NCBI GenBank assembly: GCA_021785235.1
Contig: JAJYGB010000576.1
Coordinates: 1 to 5,358 of the forward strand
Length of the DNA: 5,358 nucleotides
Source of the DNA: Bacteroidota bacterium
GTDB taxonomy: Bacteria; Bacteroidota; Kryptoniia; Kryptoniales; JAKASW01
Direction of reading: 5' to 3'
Shown here in pieces: positions 1 through 5,358 of this stretch. The notes under the pieces are model-generated. The model ran no database searches, was not told the origin of the DNA, and worked only from the letters and a program-made list of their open reading frames with translations. The position numbers and the translations under genes were made by a program. Position 1 is the stretch's first letter. Each line of letters opens with the position of its first letter.

Positions 1-1139
1 ACGATGAGAAGGTCTGCCTGCTTACCGACTTCGATGCTTCCGAGCCTGTCCGATACCGCGAGCGCCGATGCGGCGTTGATCGTCGCTGCGTTCAGCGCTT
101 CCTCTACTGTCATCTGGTTCATGGTAACGGCGAAGAACATCGCCGTCTGCATATTATCGACCATGGAAGTTCCGGGGTTAAAATCCGTCGCAACCGCAAT
201 GGCGCAGCCGCGGTCTATCATCTCCCTGGCAGGTGCCGGAGTCCCTCTTAAGTAAGCCGCCACGGAGGGGAGGATGACTCCGATTGTGTCGCTTCCCGCG
301 AGCGCGCGGATCTCGTTCGGACTTACGCGCTCAAGGTGGTCGACGGATACCGCTCCCAATTCGACGGCAAGGTTGACACCGCCGTTCGAGGAAAGCTCGT
401 CGGCGTGCATCTTGGGAAGCATCCCCCCCTCTCTTGCGGTTGTCAATATCCGTCGAGTCTCCTCTATGGAAAAGAATCCATCGTCGCAGAAGACGTCGCA
501 AAACGTCGCGAGTTTCCTCTTGGATATGTACGGTATCAGTTCGCGGGTTAGCAACTCGATGTAACCGCTCCTGTCGTTCAAGAACTCAGGCGGTAGTGTG
601 TGTGCGCCAAGGAACGTGACTATGATCTCGGAAATAGACTCCTCTCGCAGCTCGTTTGCCGCTTCAAGAATCTTTATCTCGTTTCTGAAATCAAGCCCGT
701 AACCACTCTTAATTTCGATAGTTGTGGTGCCGTATTGAAGGGTTTTGTCGATCCTTTTTCTCGCCTGAGATCGCAATTTCGACTTTAGCATCTCTCTCGT
801 GTTTGAGACCGTACTAAGTATACCGCCGCCGCTCGAAGCAATCTCAGAGTAGCTCATCCCTTTCGCCCGAAGCGCGAATTCATGCTCCCTCGTCCCGGCG
901 AAAATCGCGTGAGTGTGCGCGTCGATGAAACCCGGCACGATGGTTTTGCCTGACGCGTCAAATGTTTCGGCATCAGGTATGACGCCGGCAGTTCCTATCT
1001 TTCTGATAATCCCATCTTCGATTACGACATCGGCGTTCTCGACCACGCCTGCGTCTTGCATCTCTTCGCCTCGCTTGCACCTCTTTCCGGCAGCGGAGCA
1101 GGTTGCTATCGTCGCGGCATTTCTTAGAATGAGCTTCAC
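1..1139 (-). CDS. hutI: Imidazolonepropionase (HutI), 3' end cut off by the window
   Basis: This cytoplasmic amidohydrolase converts 4-imidazolone-5-propanoate to N-formimidoyl-L-glutamate, the third step of histidine breakdown. The frame is open from a GTG at 1139 to the left edge: 379 codons, compared with about 405-420 for the family, so roughly the last 35-40 residues lie outside. The visible motifs are VPGFIDAHTH with metal ligands His75 and His77, Arg84 (FAGTREHEF), Tyr147 (SGYGLD), His180 (LGAHTLPPEF), the HADEL block with ligand His245 and Glu248, His268 (VDHLE) and ligand Asp319 (ATDFNPGTS). From memory, these match the metal and substrate residues of the Bacillus subtilis enzyme. 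The GTG start is chosen because it overlaps the stop of the upstream SIMPL gene by 4 nt (GTGA) and has GGCGGA six bases upstream (1146-1151). The run of seven C at 423-429 is in frame, so no frameshift is needed. No other hut gene is visible here. The identification is secure. Confidence 0.96.
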   Translation of the reverse strand, partial: MKLILRNAATIATCSAAGKRCKRGEEMQDAGVVENADVVIEDGIIRKIGTAGVIPDAETFDASGKTIVPGFIDAHTHAIFAGTREHEFALRAKGMSYSEIASSGGGILSTVSNTREMLKSKLRSQARKRIDKTLQYGTTTIEIKSGYGLDFRNEIKILEAANELREESISEIIVTFLGAHTLPPEFLNDRSGYIELLTRELIPYISKRKLATFCDVFCDDGFFSIEETRRILTTAREGGMLPKMHADELSSNGGVNLAVELGAVSVDHLERVSPNEIRALAGSDTIGVILPSVAAYLRGTPAPAREMIDRGCAIAVATDFNPGTSMVDNMQTAMFFAVTMNQMTVEEALNAATINAASALAVSDRLGSIEVGKQADLLI

Positions 1140-1825
1140 TTAGATTCCGCCGTGTACGTCACGTTGACTGTCGCGGAGACAGAGACGGAAGAGGCGTTCA
1201 CGGATGGGGCGGCGGCGTCCACAGACATGGCAGCGTACATTGGCATGATCGGCGGCCGGGAAGTCGTGGTGTTCATGGACTTCACCCTGAGATCGGTCAT
1301 CCCCTCGAGTCTCGAAATCGATTCAGCCTTCTCTCTCGCCTGTTTTACCGCCTGGTCGAGCGCTTTGAGCTCGAGTTTCTCAGGGTACTTCGCCCTGAAC
1401 TGAATGCCGTCTATCGTGACTCCCTCGACCGATGTGATGCTTCCGAGAGCTTTGTTCAAATCAGGAATGGGAACTGAGAGAGACATGGATGCCCTAACCT
1501 GGTAGTACTCCGGCGTCACACGGTCCGGTTTCTTGTAATCGAAGAAAGGGGTTACAAGAAGATTGTCGGTCATGAGCTTTGTGGAATCGACAACACTCCT
1601 TAGCGACGCCTGCAGTGCATTGCACGTCTTGACGTAAGACTTGAATGCCATGGTGGCCTGTTGTTGCCTTGCGATTATACTGATCCGAAACTCCGCAATG
1701 TCCGGCTCCGCGGTCACGCTCGATGTCGCGCTCACCGTAATTTCAGATCGGCCCTGATCTTTTGTCTGCGCGATCGAGGGGGTGATGATTGCCATGCTTA
1801 CGATAAGGAAAACTAGCCGCCTCAT
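1136..1825 (-). CDS. Exported SIMPL-domain (DUF541, YggE-like) protein
   Basis: This 229-residue protein belongs to the SIMPL/DUF541 family, whose E. coli member YggE is periplasmic and linked to oxidative stress. The biochemical role of the family is poorly defined. Residues 1-19 form a signal peptide (Arg2-Arg3, then a hydrophobic LVFLIVSMAII, ending PSIA before Gln20), so the product should lie in the periplasm or outside the inner membrane. The mature protein starts with the family signature: ITVSATSSVTAEPDIAEFRI around residues 29-48. It also has the typical A-x(3)-A-x(2)-KAES helix near 159-169 and a C-terminal beta strand, SVSVSATVNVTYT. The start at 1825 is preferred to upstream in-frame ATGs (1873, 1858, 1837) because GGAG lies at 1832-1835, six bases before it, and translation then begins directly at the signal peptide. 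The stop overlaps the hutI start, so the two are probably co-transcribed and coupled. The family call is firm; the function is unknown. Confidence 0.9.
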   Translation of the reverse strand: MRRLVFLIVSMAIITPSIAQTKDQGRSEITVSATSSVTAEPDIAEFRISIIARQQQATMAFKSYVKTCNALQASLRSVVDSTKLMTDNLLVTPFFDYKKPDRVTPEYYQVRASMSLSVPIPDLNKALGSITSVEGVTIDGIQFRAKYPEKLELKALDQAVKQAREKAESISRLEGMTDLRVKSMNTTTSRPPIMPMYAAMSVDAAAPSVNASSVSVSATVNVTYTAESK

Positions 1826-1840
1826 TTTCTTCTCCATTTC

Positions 1841-1854
1841 TTGATATTTATCAA
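1841..1854. repeat. Perfect inverted repeat TTGATA-TT-TATCAA upstream of the SIMPL start
   Basis: The arms are six bases long with a two-base spacer, ending 16 bases before the chosen SIMPL start codon. The repeat overlaps the only -10-like element (TAAATA, minus strand) seen for that gene. Its size and place fit an operator for a dimeric repressor, but AT-rich repeats of this length also occur by chance. No family of regulator can be named from the sequence. Confidence 0.4.
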
Positions 1855-1938
1855 ACATGGCCTGAAAATTCAAATCTTCGTTTGGCAGAATCTGCTAGAT
1901 AGTGCTTCTGTGGCGCAGATAATGCACTGAAACGCAGC

Positions 1939-1954
1939 ATATCCCGCCGGATAT
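1939..1954. repeat. Perfect inverted repeat ATATCC-CGCC-GGATAT in the divergent spacer
   Basis: Six-base arms flank a four-base spacer near the left third of the divergent intergenic region. It could be a binding site or a small hairpin. It is not followed by a T run on the plus strand, so it does not look like an intrinsic terminator. Its function is unknown. Confidence 0.35.
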
Positions 1955-2186
1955 AGATTCTTTGTTCGGGTATGTCAGTGGCTACCCAGGTATCTTGTTT
2001 AATGTCCTGATGTACTGCGATCACGAGCCGGCCGTTGGACGATTGCTATTCTTCTTGAGTATTCACGAGCGAACATTTAATTTCATTACATTGCTTCGTG
2101 TTAAAACATGTGCCAGAGGAGTCGATTCTACTTGTCCGGAAATCCGGCATCTGTCTAAAGCGCCTTCAACAAGAATAGGTGGTGGG

Positions 2187-4448
2187 ATGAACAATTTTCG
2201 TGTGCGAATTCTTATTGCGTTTTCCATCGTGTTCGTCTTTTCTGCGACGCTCCGCGCTCAGGAGAAAGAGAACTTCAGAAATGTTAGCGATGCGATTGCC
2301 GCGTCTCAGAAATTTCAGGGAAAGTCGGGTCCGAAAAGCCTTAATTGGATCGACGGTGGGGATCGCTATTCATACATCACAACGAACGACTCGACCCACA
2401 GGGAGGAAATACGCTCATTCGATCCCGCCAATGGAAAGGACCGGCTGATCTTCGATGCGAAGGGAGTGACTTTCCCTGATACGGCGACGCCGTTCAACTA
2501 CAGATCTTTTCAATGGGCACACGATTCAAGGCATATCCTTTTCGAGACAAACTTCCGGAAGATTTACCGGAAGTCCGGCGAATCCGATTACTACGTCTAT
2601 TCCCTCGCCGATAAATCTCTCAAGGCTGCGGCCATGAACGCGCGCACGGCCGAGCTTTCTCCCGACGGCTCCATGGTCGGCTATGAAAGGGGAGGTAATA
2701 TGTTCGTCTACGAATTCGCGACGAAAAGCGAAACGCAATTGACAAACGACGCGACGAGAGAGATTTTCAACGGCCACTTTGATTGGGTGTACGAGGAGGA
2801 GTTCGGGCAGCCACAGGCATGGAACTGGTCTCCGGACAGCAAGTACCTCGCTTACTGGCATTTTGACGAGAGCCCAGTCCCGATTATCCAGATAACAAAT
2901 TATGAAGGCCTCCATAACAAGTGGGTCAAGATTCCGATTCCGCAGGTCGGCGATCCGAACCCGATCGTCAAGGTTGGAGTCCTGGACGTTATGACTCACA
3001 AGAACATCTGGCTTGACACCGGCCTGAAAGGTGACTACTACATACCGCGCCTCTACTGGACAAGTGAACCGAACATACTAGCCATGATGACGTTGAACAG
3101 AGCGCAGGACGATATGAAGCTTTTCTTTTTCAACGTCAAGACGGGGGAGCGCAGACTGGTGATGGAAGAGAAGAGCAAGACATGGATTTCGATCTTCAAT
3201 TTCTATACGAACGTCAACGACATGATCTTCTTCCCTCGGGGAATCCGTCAGTTCTTTTGGGTTTCGGACACGAGCGGGTATTATCAGATTTACAGATACG
3301 ATTATGACGGTAAGCTGGTCAACAGGGTGACAGACGGCGACTGGGACGTCATAAAGGTCGACGGGATCGATCCGAAAAAGAAAATCATCTACTACACGTC
3401 AGCACAGGCCTCGCCACTCGAGGTGCAACTCTACTCTGTGAGGTTCGACGGGACACATGAAAAGCGCCTGTCTCAAGTCCCTGGATTTCATCACTTCAAT
3501 ATGTCGCCGAATTGCAAATACTATGTCGATTCGTATTCCAACATTTCGCTGCCGATGCAAGTCGAGCTCTGGAAGACCGGCGACAAAATGGTGAAGAAGC
3601 TTGAGGCGAATGCTTCGGTTGAAAAATATATCGCGACTCACGAATACTCTCCGAAAGAGTTGTTCAGTTTTGTCACTCCCGATTCCGTCAGACTCGATTG
3701 TTCTATGATAAAGCCCTTCAATTTCGATTCGACTCGAAAGTATCCAGTTGTCTTCACTATTTACGGGGGGCCGGAGTCGCATTCAGTCTACAATTCATTC
3801 GAGACGTCCGGATGGGATGAGTGGCTCGCGCAAAATGGATATATCGTTGTTGATGTCAACAATCGCGGCTCTGCAGATTACGGCAGTGCCTTCATGAAGA
3901 TTGTCTACGAAAAACTCGGCTACTGGGAGAGCCATGATTTCGTCGCGACTGCCCGCTACCTTGCGACGCTTCCTTACGTCGATGCAGATAAGATGGCTAT
4001 AATGGGAACGAGCTACGGCGGTTACAGCACAGTCTACACGATGCTCACTCATCCGGGAGTGTTCAAAGTTGGCATCGCGAATTCTCCCGTCACCGATTGG
4101 CGGCTCTACGACGACATATACACGGAACGTTATATGGGGTTGTTGAGTCAAAACGAAGAGGGGTATATAAAGAGTGATTGTATGACTTACGCCGACAGTC
4201 TGCAAGGGAAGCTCCTCCTCGTGCATTCCGACATGGACGATAATGTTCACCCGATAAACACGATGCAGCTCCTGACCGCTTTGACGAACGCGGGGAAGGA
4301 CGCGAGCTTGCGTATATTTCCCCCGGGCGCTCACGGCGCGGTTTACAACGAAGCGAGCAGGCTGCTTCTCTACAGGATTTACACCCAATATCTCAATCTT
4401 TACCTGAAGGGGAGCTGTTCCGATCTCAATCTGAATCGAAAGCAATGA
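2187..4448 (+). CDS. Secreted dipeptidyl-peptidase IV-like serine peptidase (family S9B)
   Basis: This 753-residue prolyl-oligopeptidase-family enzyme is expected to release N-terminal X-Pro or X-Ala dipeptides from peptides in the periplasm or outside the cell. Residues 1-24 are a signal peptide (Arg5 and Arg7, hydrophobic ILIAFSIVFVFSA, then TLRA before Gln25). Residues of about 50-490 form the beta-propeller (DPPIV_N) and about 500-750 the alpha/beta-hydrolase. The DWVYEEE motif at 199-205 supplies the glutamate pair that holds the substrate amino group. The catalytic triad is Ser609 (GTSYGGY), Asp684 (DDNVH) and His716 (GAHG); its spacing of 75 and 32 residues is close to human DPP4. Tyr526 (IYGGP) is the oxyanion tyrosine, and Trp638, Tyr641 and Tyr645 (YTERYMG) line the proline pocket. 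Length is normal for the family. The start is the ATG preceded by AGGTGG (2177-2182) and followed directly by the signal peptide. A tripeptidyl-peptidase (PtpA-like) specificity cannot be excluded. The gene stands alone, divergent from the SIMPL gene. Confidence 0.95.
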   Translation: MNNFRVRILIAFSIVFVFSATLRAQEKENFRNVSDAIAASQKFQGKSGPKSLNWIDGGDRYSYITTNDSTHREEIRSFDPANGKDRLIFDAKGVTFPDTATPFNYRSFQWAHDSRHILFETNFRKIYRKSGESDYYVYSLADKSLKAAAMNARTAELSPDGSMVGYERGGNMFVYEFATKSETQLTNDATREIFNGHFDWVYEEEFGQPQAWNWSPDSKYLAYWHFDESPVPIIQITNYEGLHNKWVKIPIPQVGDPNPIVKVGVLDVMTHKNIWLDTGLKGDYYIPRLYWTSEPNILAMMTLNRAQDDMKLFFFNVKTGERRLVMEEKSKTWISIFNFYTNVNDMIFFPRGIRQFFWVSDTSGYYQIYRYDYDGKLVNRVTDGDWDVIKVDGIDPKKKIIYYTSAQASPLEVQLYSVRFDGTHEKRLSQVPGFHHFNMSPNCKYYVDSYSNISLPMQVELWKTGDKMVKKLEANASVEKYIATHEYSPKELFSFVTPDSVRLDCSMIKPFNFDSTRKYPVVFTIYGGPESHSVYNSFETSGWDEWLAQNGYIVVDVNNRGSADYGSAFMKIVYEKLGYWESHDFVATARYLATLPYVDADKMAIMGTSYGGYSTVYTMLTHPGVFKVGIANSPVTDWRLYDDIYTERYMGLLSQNEEGYIKSDCMTYADSLQGKLLLVHSDMDDNVHPINTMQLLTALTNAGKDASLRIFPPGAHGAVYNEASRLLLYRIYTQYLNLYLKGSCSDLNLNRKQ

Positions 4449-4475
4449 AGTTGTACGCAATTATTGAAAGCGTCG

Positions 4476-4521
4476 CTAACCTCGGCGGTTGCCTTTGGAG
4501 GGAGGGGTTAGTATATTTTTA
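4476..4521 (+). terminator. Terminator-like hairpin after the peptidase gene
   Basis: CTAACCTC (4476-4483) can pair with GGGGTTAG (4504-4511) in eight base pairs including one U-G. The 20-base loop contains a smaller GGC/GCC hairpin (4484-4486 with 4491-4493). The stem is followed at once by a T-rich stretch, TATATTTTTA (4512-4521). This fits an imperfect intrinsic terminator for the peptidase transcript. The same bases can also be read as a promoter for the next gene (TTGCCT at 4489-4494, 17 bases, TATATT at 4512-4517), so the call is not certain. Confidence 0.42.
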
Positions 4522-4533
4522 GGGAAATAAGTG

Positions 4534-4899
4534 ATGAAAAACATCCTTGTCGTTGACGATAATGCCATCAACAGACAGCTTGCGGTGTATCTCCTGAAGA
4601 AAGGGGGATATAACGTTTTCGAGGCCGAATCGGGCCGGCAGGCGTTTACTTTCCTTAGCGGAACGATTCCGGACGTGATACTTCTTGATATTCAGCTCCC
4701 TGAGATGGATGGCGTGGAAATATTGAAACGAATTCGTTCGAATTCCCTTACAAAGGACATAACGATTATCGCGCTCACCGCTTACACGATGCGCGGAGAC
4801 AAAGAGAAGTTCGAGGCGGCGGGATTCGACGGCTATCTACCAAAGCCGATTGAGCCCAAAACTTTCGCAAAGCAGATTCTTGACATTTACAATTCTTGA
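4534..4899 (+). CDS. Single-domain response regulator (DivK-like receiver)
   Basis: This 121-residue cytoplasmic protein consists only of a CheY-like receiver domain and has no output domain. The phosphorylation site is complete: acidic pair Asp8-Asp9 (VVDDN), phosphoacceptor Asp52 (LLDIQLPEMDG), Thr82 (ALTAYTM) and Lys104 (PKPIEP). The DxQLPxMDG and TAYxMxGDxxKFxxAGFDGYLxKPI pattern is that of DivK-type or hybrid-kinase receiver domains rather than of DNA-binding regulators. It likely accepts phosphate from, or passes it to, a histidine phosphotransfer protein. The ATG at 4534 is chosen, with AGGGA at 4521-4525 eight bases upstream; a GTG directly before it (4531) is a possible alternative adding one residue. 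Its stop overlaps the start of the downstream Hpt gene (TTGA), so the two are probably made together. No kinase lies next to it here, and its pathway is unknown. Confidence 0.93.
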   Translation: MKNILVVDDNAINRQLAVYLLKKGGYNVFEAESGRQAFTFLSGTIPDVILLDIQLPEMDGVEILKRIRSNSLTKDITIIALTAYTMRGDKEKFEAAGFDGYLPKPIEPKTFAKQILDIYNS

Positions 4900-5162
4900 C
4901 TAGAGACGACGGTTTTGAGGATCTCAGAACTCTGTTCACGGCCGACTTGTTGGAGAAGCTGAAAGCACTCGAGGCCGCGGTTAGAGATGCGGACTGGGAC
5001 GAAGTGAGCGCTATCGCGCACAAGATCAGAGGAACGGCCAAGTCCTTCGGTTATCCGGAGGTCTCGAGCGTAGCCGCCGACTTGGAACGTTCATCCGAGG
5101 AAAAGAGTTTAGAATATTCGGCGTCGCTTGTAAAGAGAATTTCCGATTTGATAGTTCTTTGA
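4896..5162 (+). CDS. Hpt-domain histidine phosphotransfer protein
   Basis: This small acidic helical protein of 88 residues matches the Hpt family, which shuttles phosphate between receiver domains. The key motif is HKIRGTAKSFG at residues 42-52, the HxxxGxxxxxG pattern around phosphoacceptor His42. It sits at the end of a predicted helix (DWDEVSAIAHKIRG) and is followed by a second helix (SSVAADLERSSEE). The length is near the minimum for a free-standing Hpt module. The start is the TTG at 4896, whose last two bases form part of the TGA of the receiver gene (TTGA, 4-nt overlap). No clear Shine-Dalgarno precedes it, so translation probably depends on the upstream gene. The next possible starts (TTG codons at 4947 and 4950) would remove the first helix. 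It is probably the partner of the receiver encoded just upstream. The domain call is strong; the start codon is less so. Confidence 0.85.
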   Translation: MTRDDGFEDLRTLFTADLLEKLKALEAAVRDADWDEVSAIAHKIRGTAKSFGYPEVSSVAADLERSSEEKSLEYSASLVKRISDLIVL

Positions 5163-5221
5163 CAATCTGAGAACAATTCTTCGTCCGCGAAAATGTCGGA
5201 ATCAGTTGGATCGGTTTTTCA

Positions 5222-5227
5222 TAGTTT
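5222..5227 (+). promoter_or_regulatory. ssrA: Possible -10 element of the tmRNA gene
   Basis: TAGTTT ends six bases before the inferred tmRNA 5' end, the right place for a -10 element. No convincing -35 hexamer lies 16-18 bases further upstream. The perfect TTGACA at 5159-5164 is about 57 bases away, too far to pair with it. This is therefore only a positional guess. Confidence 0.25.
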
Positions 5228-5283
5228 GAATTTGGGGATGACATTGGAATCGACGGGGATTTGGGAATTCATGGGTTGCGTGT

Positions 5284-5316
5284 CGCGGTTGCCGGTGCCG
5301 CGTAAAAAAATCGGTA
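5284..5316 (+). other. tmRNA pseudoknot PK1
   Basis: Stem 1 pairs CGCGG (5284-5288) with CCGCG (5298-5302). Stem 2 pairs TGCCG (5290-5294) with CGGTA (5312-5316), including one G-U pair. The stems interleave in the order expected of an H-type pseudoknot, with an A-rich connecting strand (5303-5311). The position, 11 bases before the resume codon, is that of PK1 in other tmRNAs. Confidence 0.75.
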
Positions 5317-5327
5317 AAAACGTAAAT

Positions 5328-5357
5328 GCGAACAACAACTACGCATTGGCTGCCTAA
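5328..5357 (+). other. tmRNA tag reading frame, ANNNYALAA-stop
   Basis: Starting from the resume codon GCG (5328-5330), the frame reads Ala-Asn-Asn-Asn-Tyr-Ala-Leu-Ala-Ala and stops at TAA (5355-5357). With the alanine carried by tmRNA itself, the full tag would be AANNNYALAA, one residue shorter than the E. coli AANDENYALAA. The ALAA end is the established signal for ClpXP and related proteases, and the ANN start resembles the SspB/ClpA-contacting part of the E. coli tag. The resume codon is assigned by comparison with known tmRNAs. Confidence 0.92.
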
Positions 5358-5358
5358 T

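Larger units (their letters stand above)
1826..2186. promoter_or_regulatory. Divergent intergenic region between the SIMPL gene and the S9 peptidase gene
   Basis: These 361 bases separate two genes transcribed away from each other, so promoters for both should lie here. No RNA gene or convincing small protein is seen. Two short perfect inverted repeats are present (1841-1854 and 1939-1954). A weak candidate for the rightward promoter is TTGAGT (2055-2060) with TTTAAT (2076-2081), separated by only 15 bases. A weak candidate for the leftward promoter, read on the minus strand, is TTGAAT (1873-1868), 17 bases, then TAAATA (1850-1845). The peptidase frame stays open upstream to 1962, but that extension has no ribosome binding site and no recognisable protein character. 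It would also bury the signal peptide, so it is treated as non-coding. Confidence 0.6.
5234..5358 (+). ncRNA. ssrA: tmRNA (SsrA), 5' half, cut off by the window
   Basis: tmRNA acts as both tRNA and mRNA: charged with alanine and bound by SmpB, it enters stalled ribosomes and adds a degradation tag to the unfinished protein. The 5' end GGGGATGA (from 5234) followed by GGAATCGACGGGGATTTG (5245-5262) is the conserved 5' acceptor strand and D-arm region, close to the E. coli GGGGCTGA...GGATTCGACGGGATTTG. A pseudoknot matching PK1 follows at 5284-5316, then an A-rich single-stranded stretch and the tag reading frame at 5328-5357. The window ends one base after the tag stop codon. The remaining pseudoknots and the 3' tRNA-like half (T arm, acceptor strand, CCA) are therefore outside. 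Typical tmRNAs are 350-400 nt, so about two thirds is missing. Homology to tmRNA is clear by eye; the exact 5' nucleotide is inferred by alignment. Confidence 0.95.

Noticed and set aside
423..429. Run of seven C inside hutI as a possible frameshift
   Set aside because: Codon-by-codon reading through the run keeps the frame from the GTG at 1139 into the HADEL motif, and on to the left edge with no stop.
4..564. Plus-strand open frames over the hutI region
   Set aside because: They are antisense to the conserved hutI coding frame and show no recognisable protein character.
1826..1873. Longer SIMPL start at 1873 giving MNFQ plus 15 extra residues before the signal peptide
   Set aside because: Extra residues before the signal peptide are unlikely. 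GGAG is correctly placed for the ATG at 1825, and the extension would include the palindrome and promoter-like sequence.
2143..2154. CCGG-AAAT-CCGG near the peptidase start as an operator
   Set aside because: CCGG is itself a palindrome, so this is a chance pair of four-base words with no extended symmetry.
1962..2186. In-frame extension of the peptidase upstream to a TTG at 1962 (75 extra residues)
   Set aside because: There is no ribosome binding site at the TTG and the extra residues do not resemble a domain. The ATG at 2187 has AGGTGG upstream and is followed directly by a textbook signal peptide.
3399..4460. Long open frames on the minus strand across the peptidase gene
   Set aside because: They lie antiparallel within a gene with intact family motifs and have no signal peptide, ribosome site or recognisable domain. 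They are shadows of its codon pattern.
5159..5164. Perfect TTGACA as the -35 element of ssrA
   Set aside because: It overlaps the Hpt stop codon and lies about 75 bases before the inferred tmRNA 5' end, too far for a single promoter with the -10-like TAGTTT at 5222.
5154..5174. Small inverted repeat GTTCT...AGAAC at the end of the Hpt gene as a terminator
   Set aside because: The stem has only five base pairs with an 11-base loop and no T run follows. No convincing terminator is seen between the Hpt gene and ssrA.

Overview
The window comes from a bacterial chromosome of medium GC. It looks most like a Gram-negative organism of the Bacteroidota/Chlorobiota/Ignavibacteriota group. That placement is tentative. 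It rests on two exported proteins with clear signal peptides, a DPP4-type S9 peptidase of the kind common in that group, and gene order. No rRNA or other strong phylogenetic marker is complete here. I see no mobile element, CRISPR array or phage gene. This is mostly housekeeping sequence with two compact, translationally coupled gene pairs.

Left part (1-1825, minus strand): a two-gene unit reading leftwards. The first gene encodes an exported SIMPL-domain (DUF541, YggE-like) protein. The second encodes imidazolonepropionase (HutI, histidine degradation), whose GTG start overlaps the SIMPL stop in a GTGA. hutI runs off the left edge and lacks about its last 35-40 codons. All of its expected metal and substrate residues are present.

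Middle (1826-4448): a divergent intergenic region of about 360 bp with two short perfect inverted repeats. It is followed by a plus-strand gene for a 753-residue secreted dipeptidyl-peptidase IV-like serine peptidase, with an intact Ser609/Asp684/His716 triad and the DWVYEEE N-terminus-recognition motif.

Right part (4449-5358, plus strand): a short spacer with a terminator-like hairpin and a T-rich tract, then a stand-alone receiver protein (DivK-like). An 87-88 residue Hpt protein follows, with a TTG start overlapping the receiver stop in a TTGA. Together they look like the receiver and histidine phosphotransfer parts of a phosphorelay whose kinase lies elsewhere. The last about 125 bases are the 5' half of tmRNA (ssrA). 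Its tRNA-like 5' end, pseudoknot PK1 and complete tag reading frame ANNNYALAA-stop can all be read before the window ends.

How they relate: HutI and the peptidase both fit use of peptides and amino acids as nutrients, but nothing in the sequence ties them into one regulon. tmRNA is an independent ribosome-rescue gene that happens to follow the phosphorelay pair.
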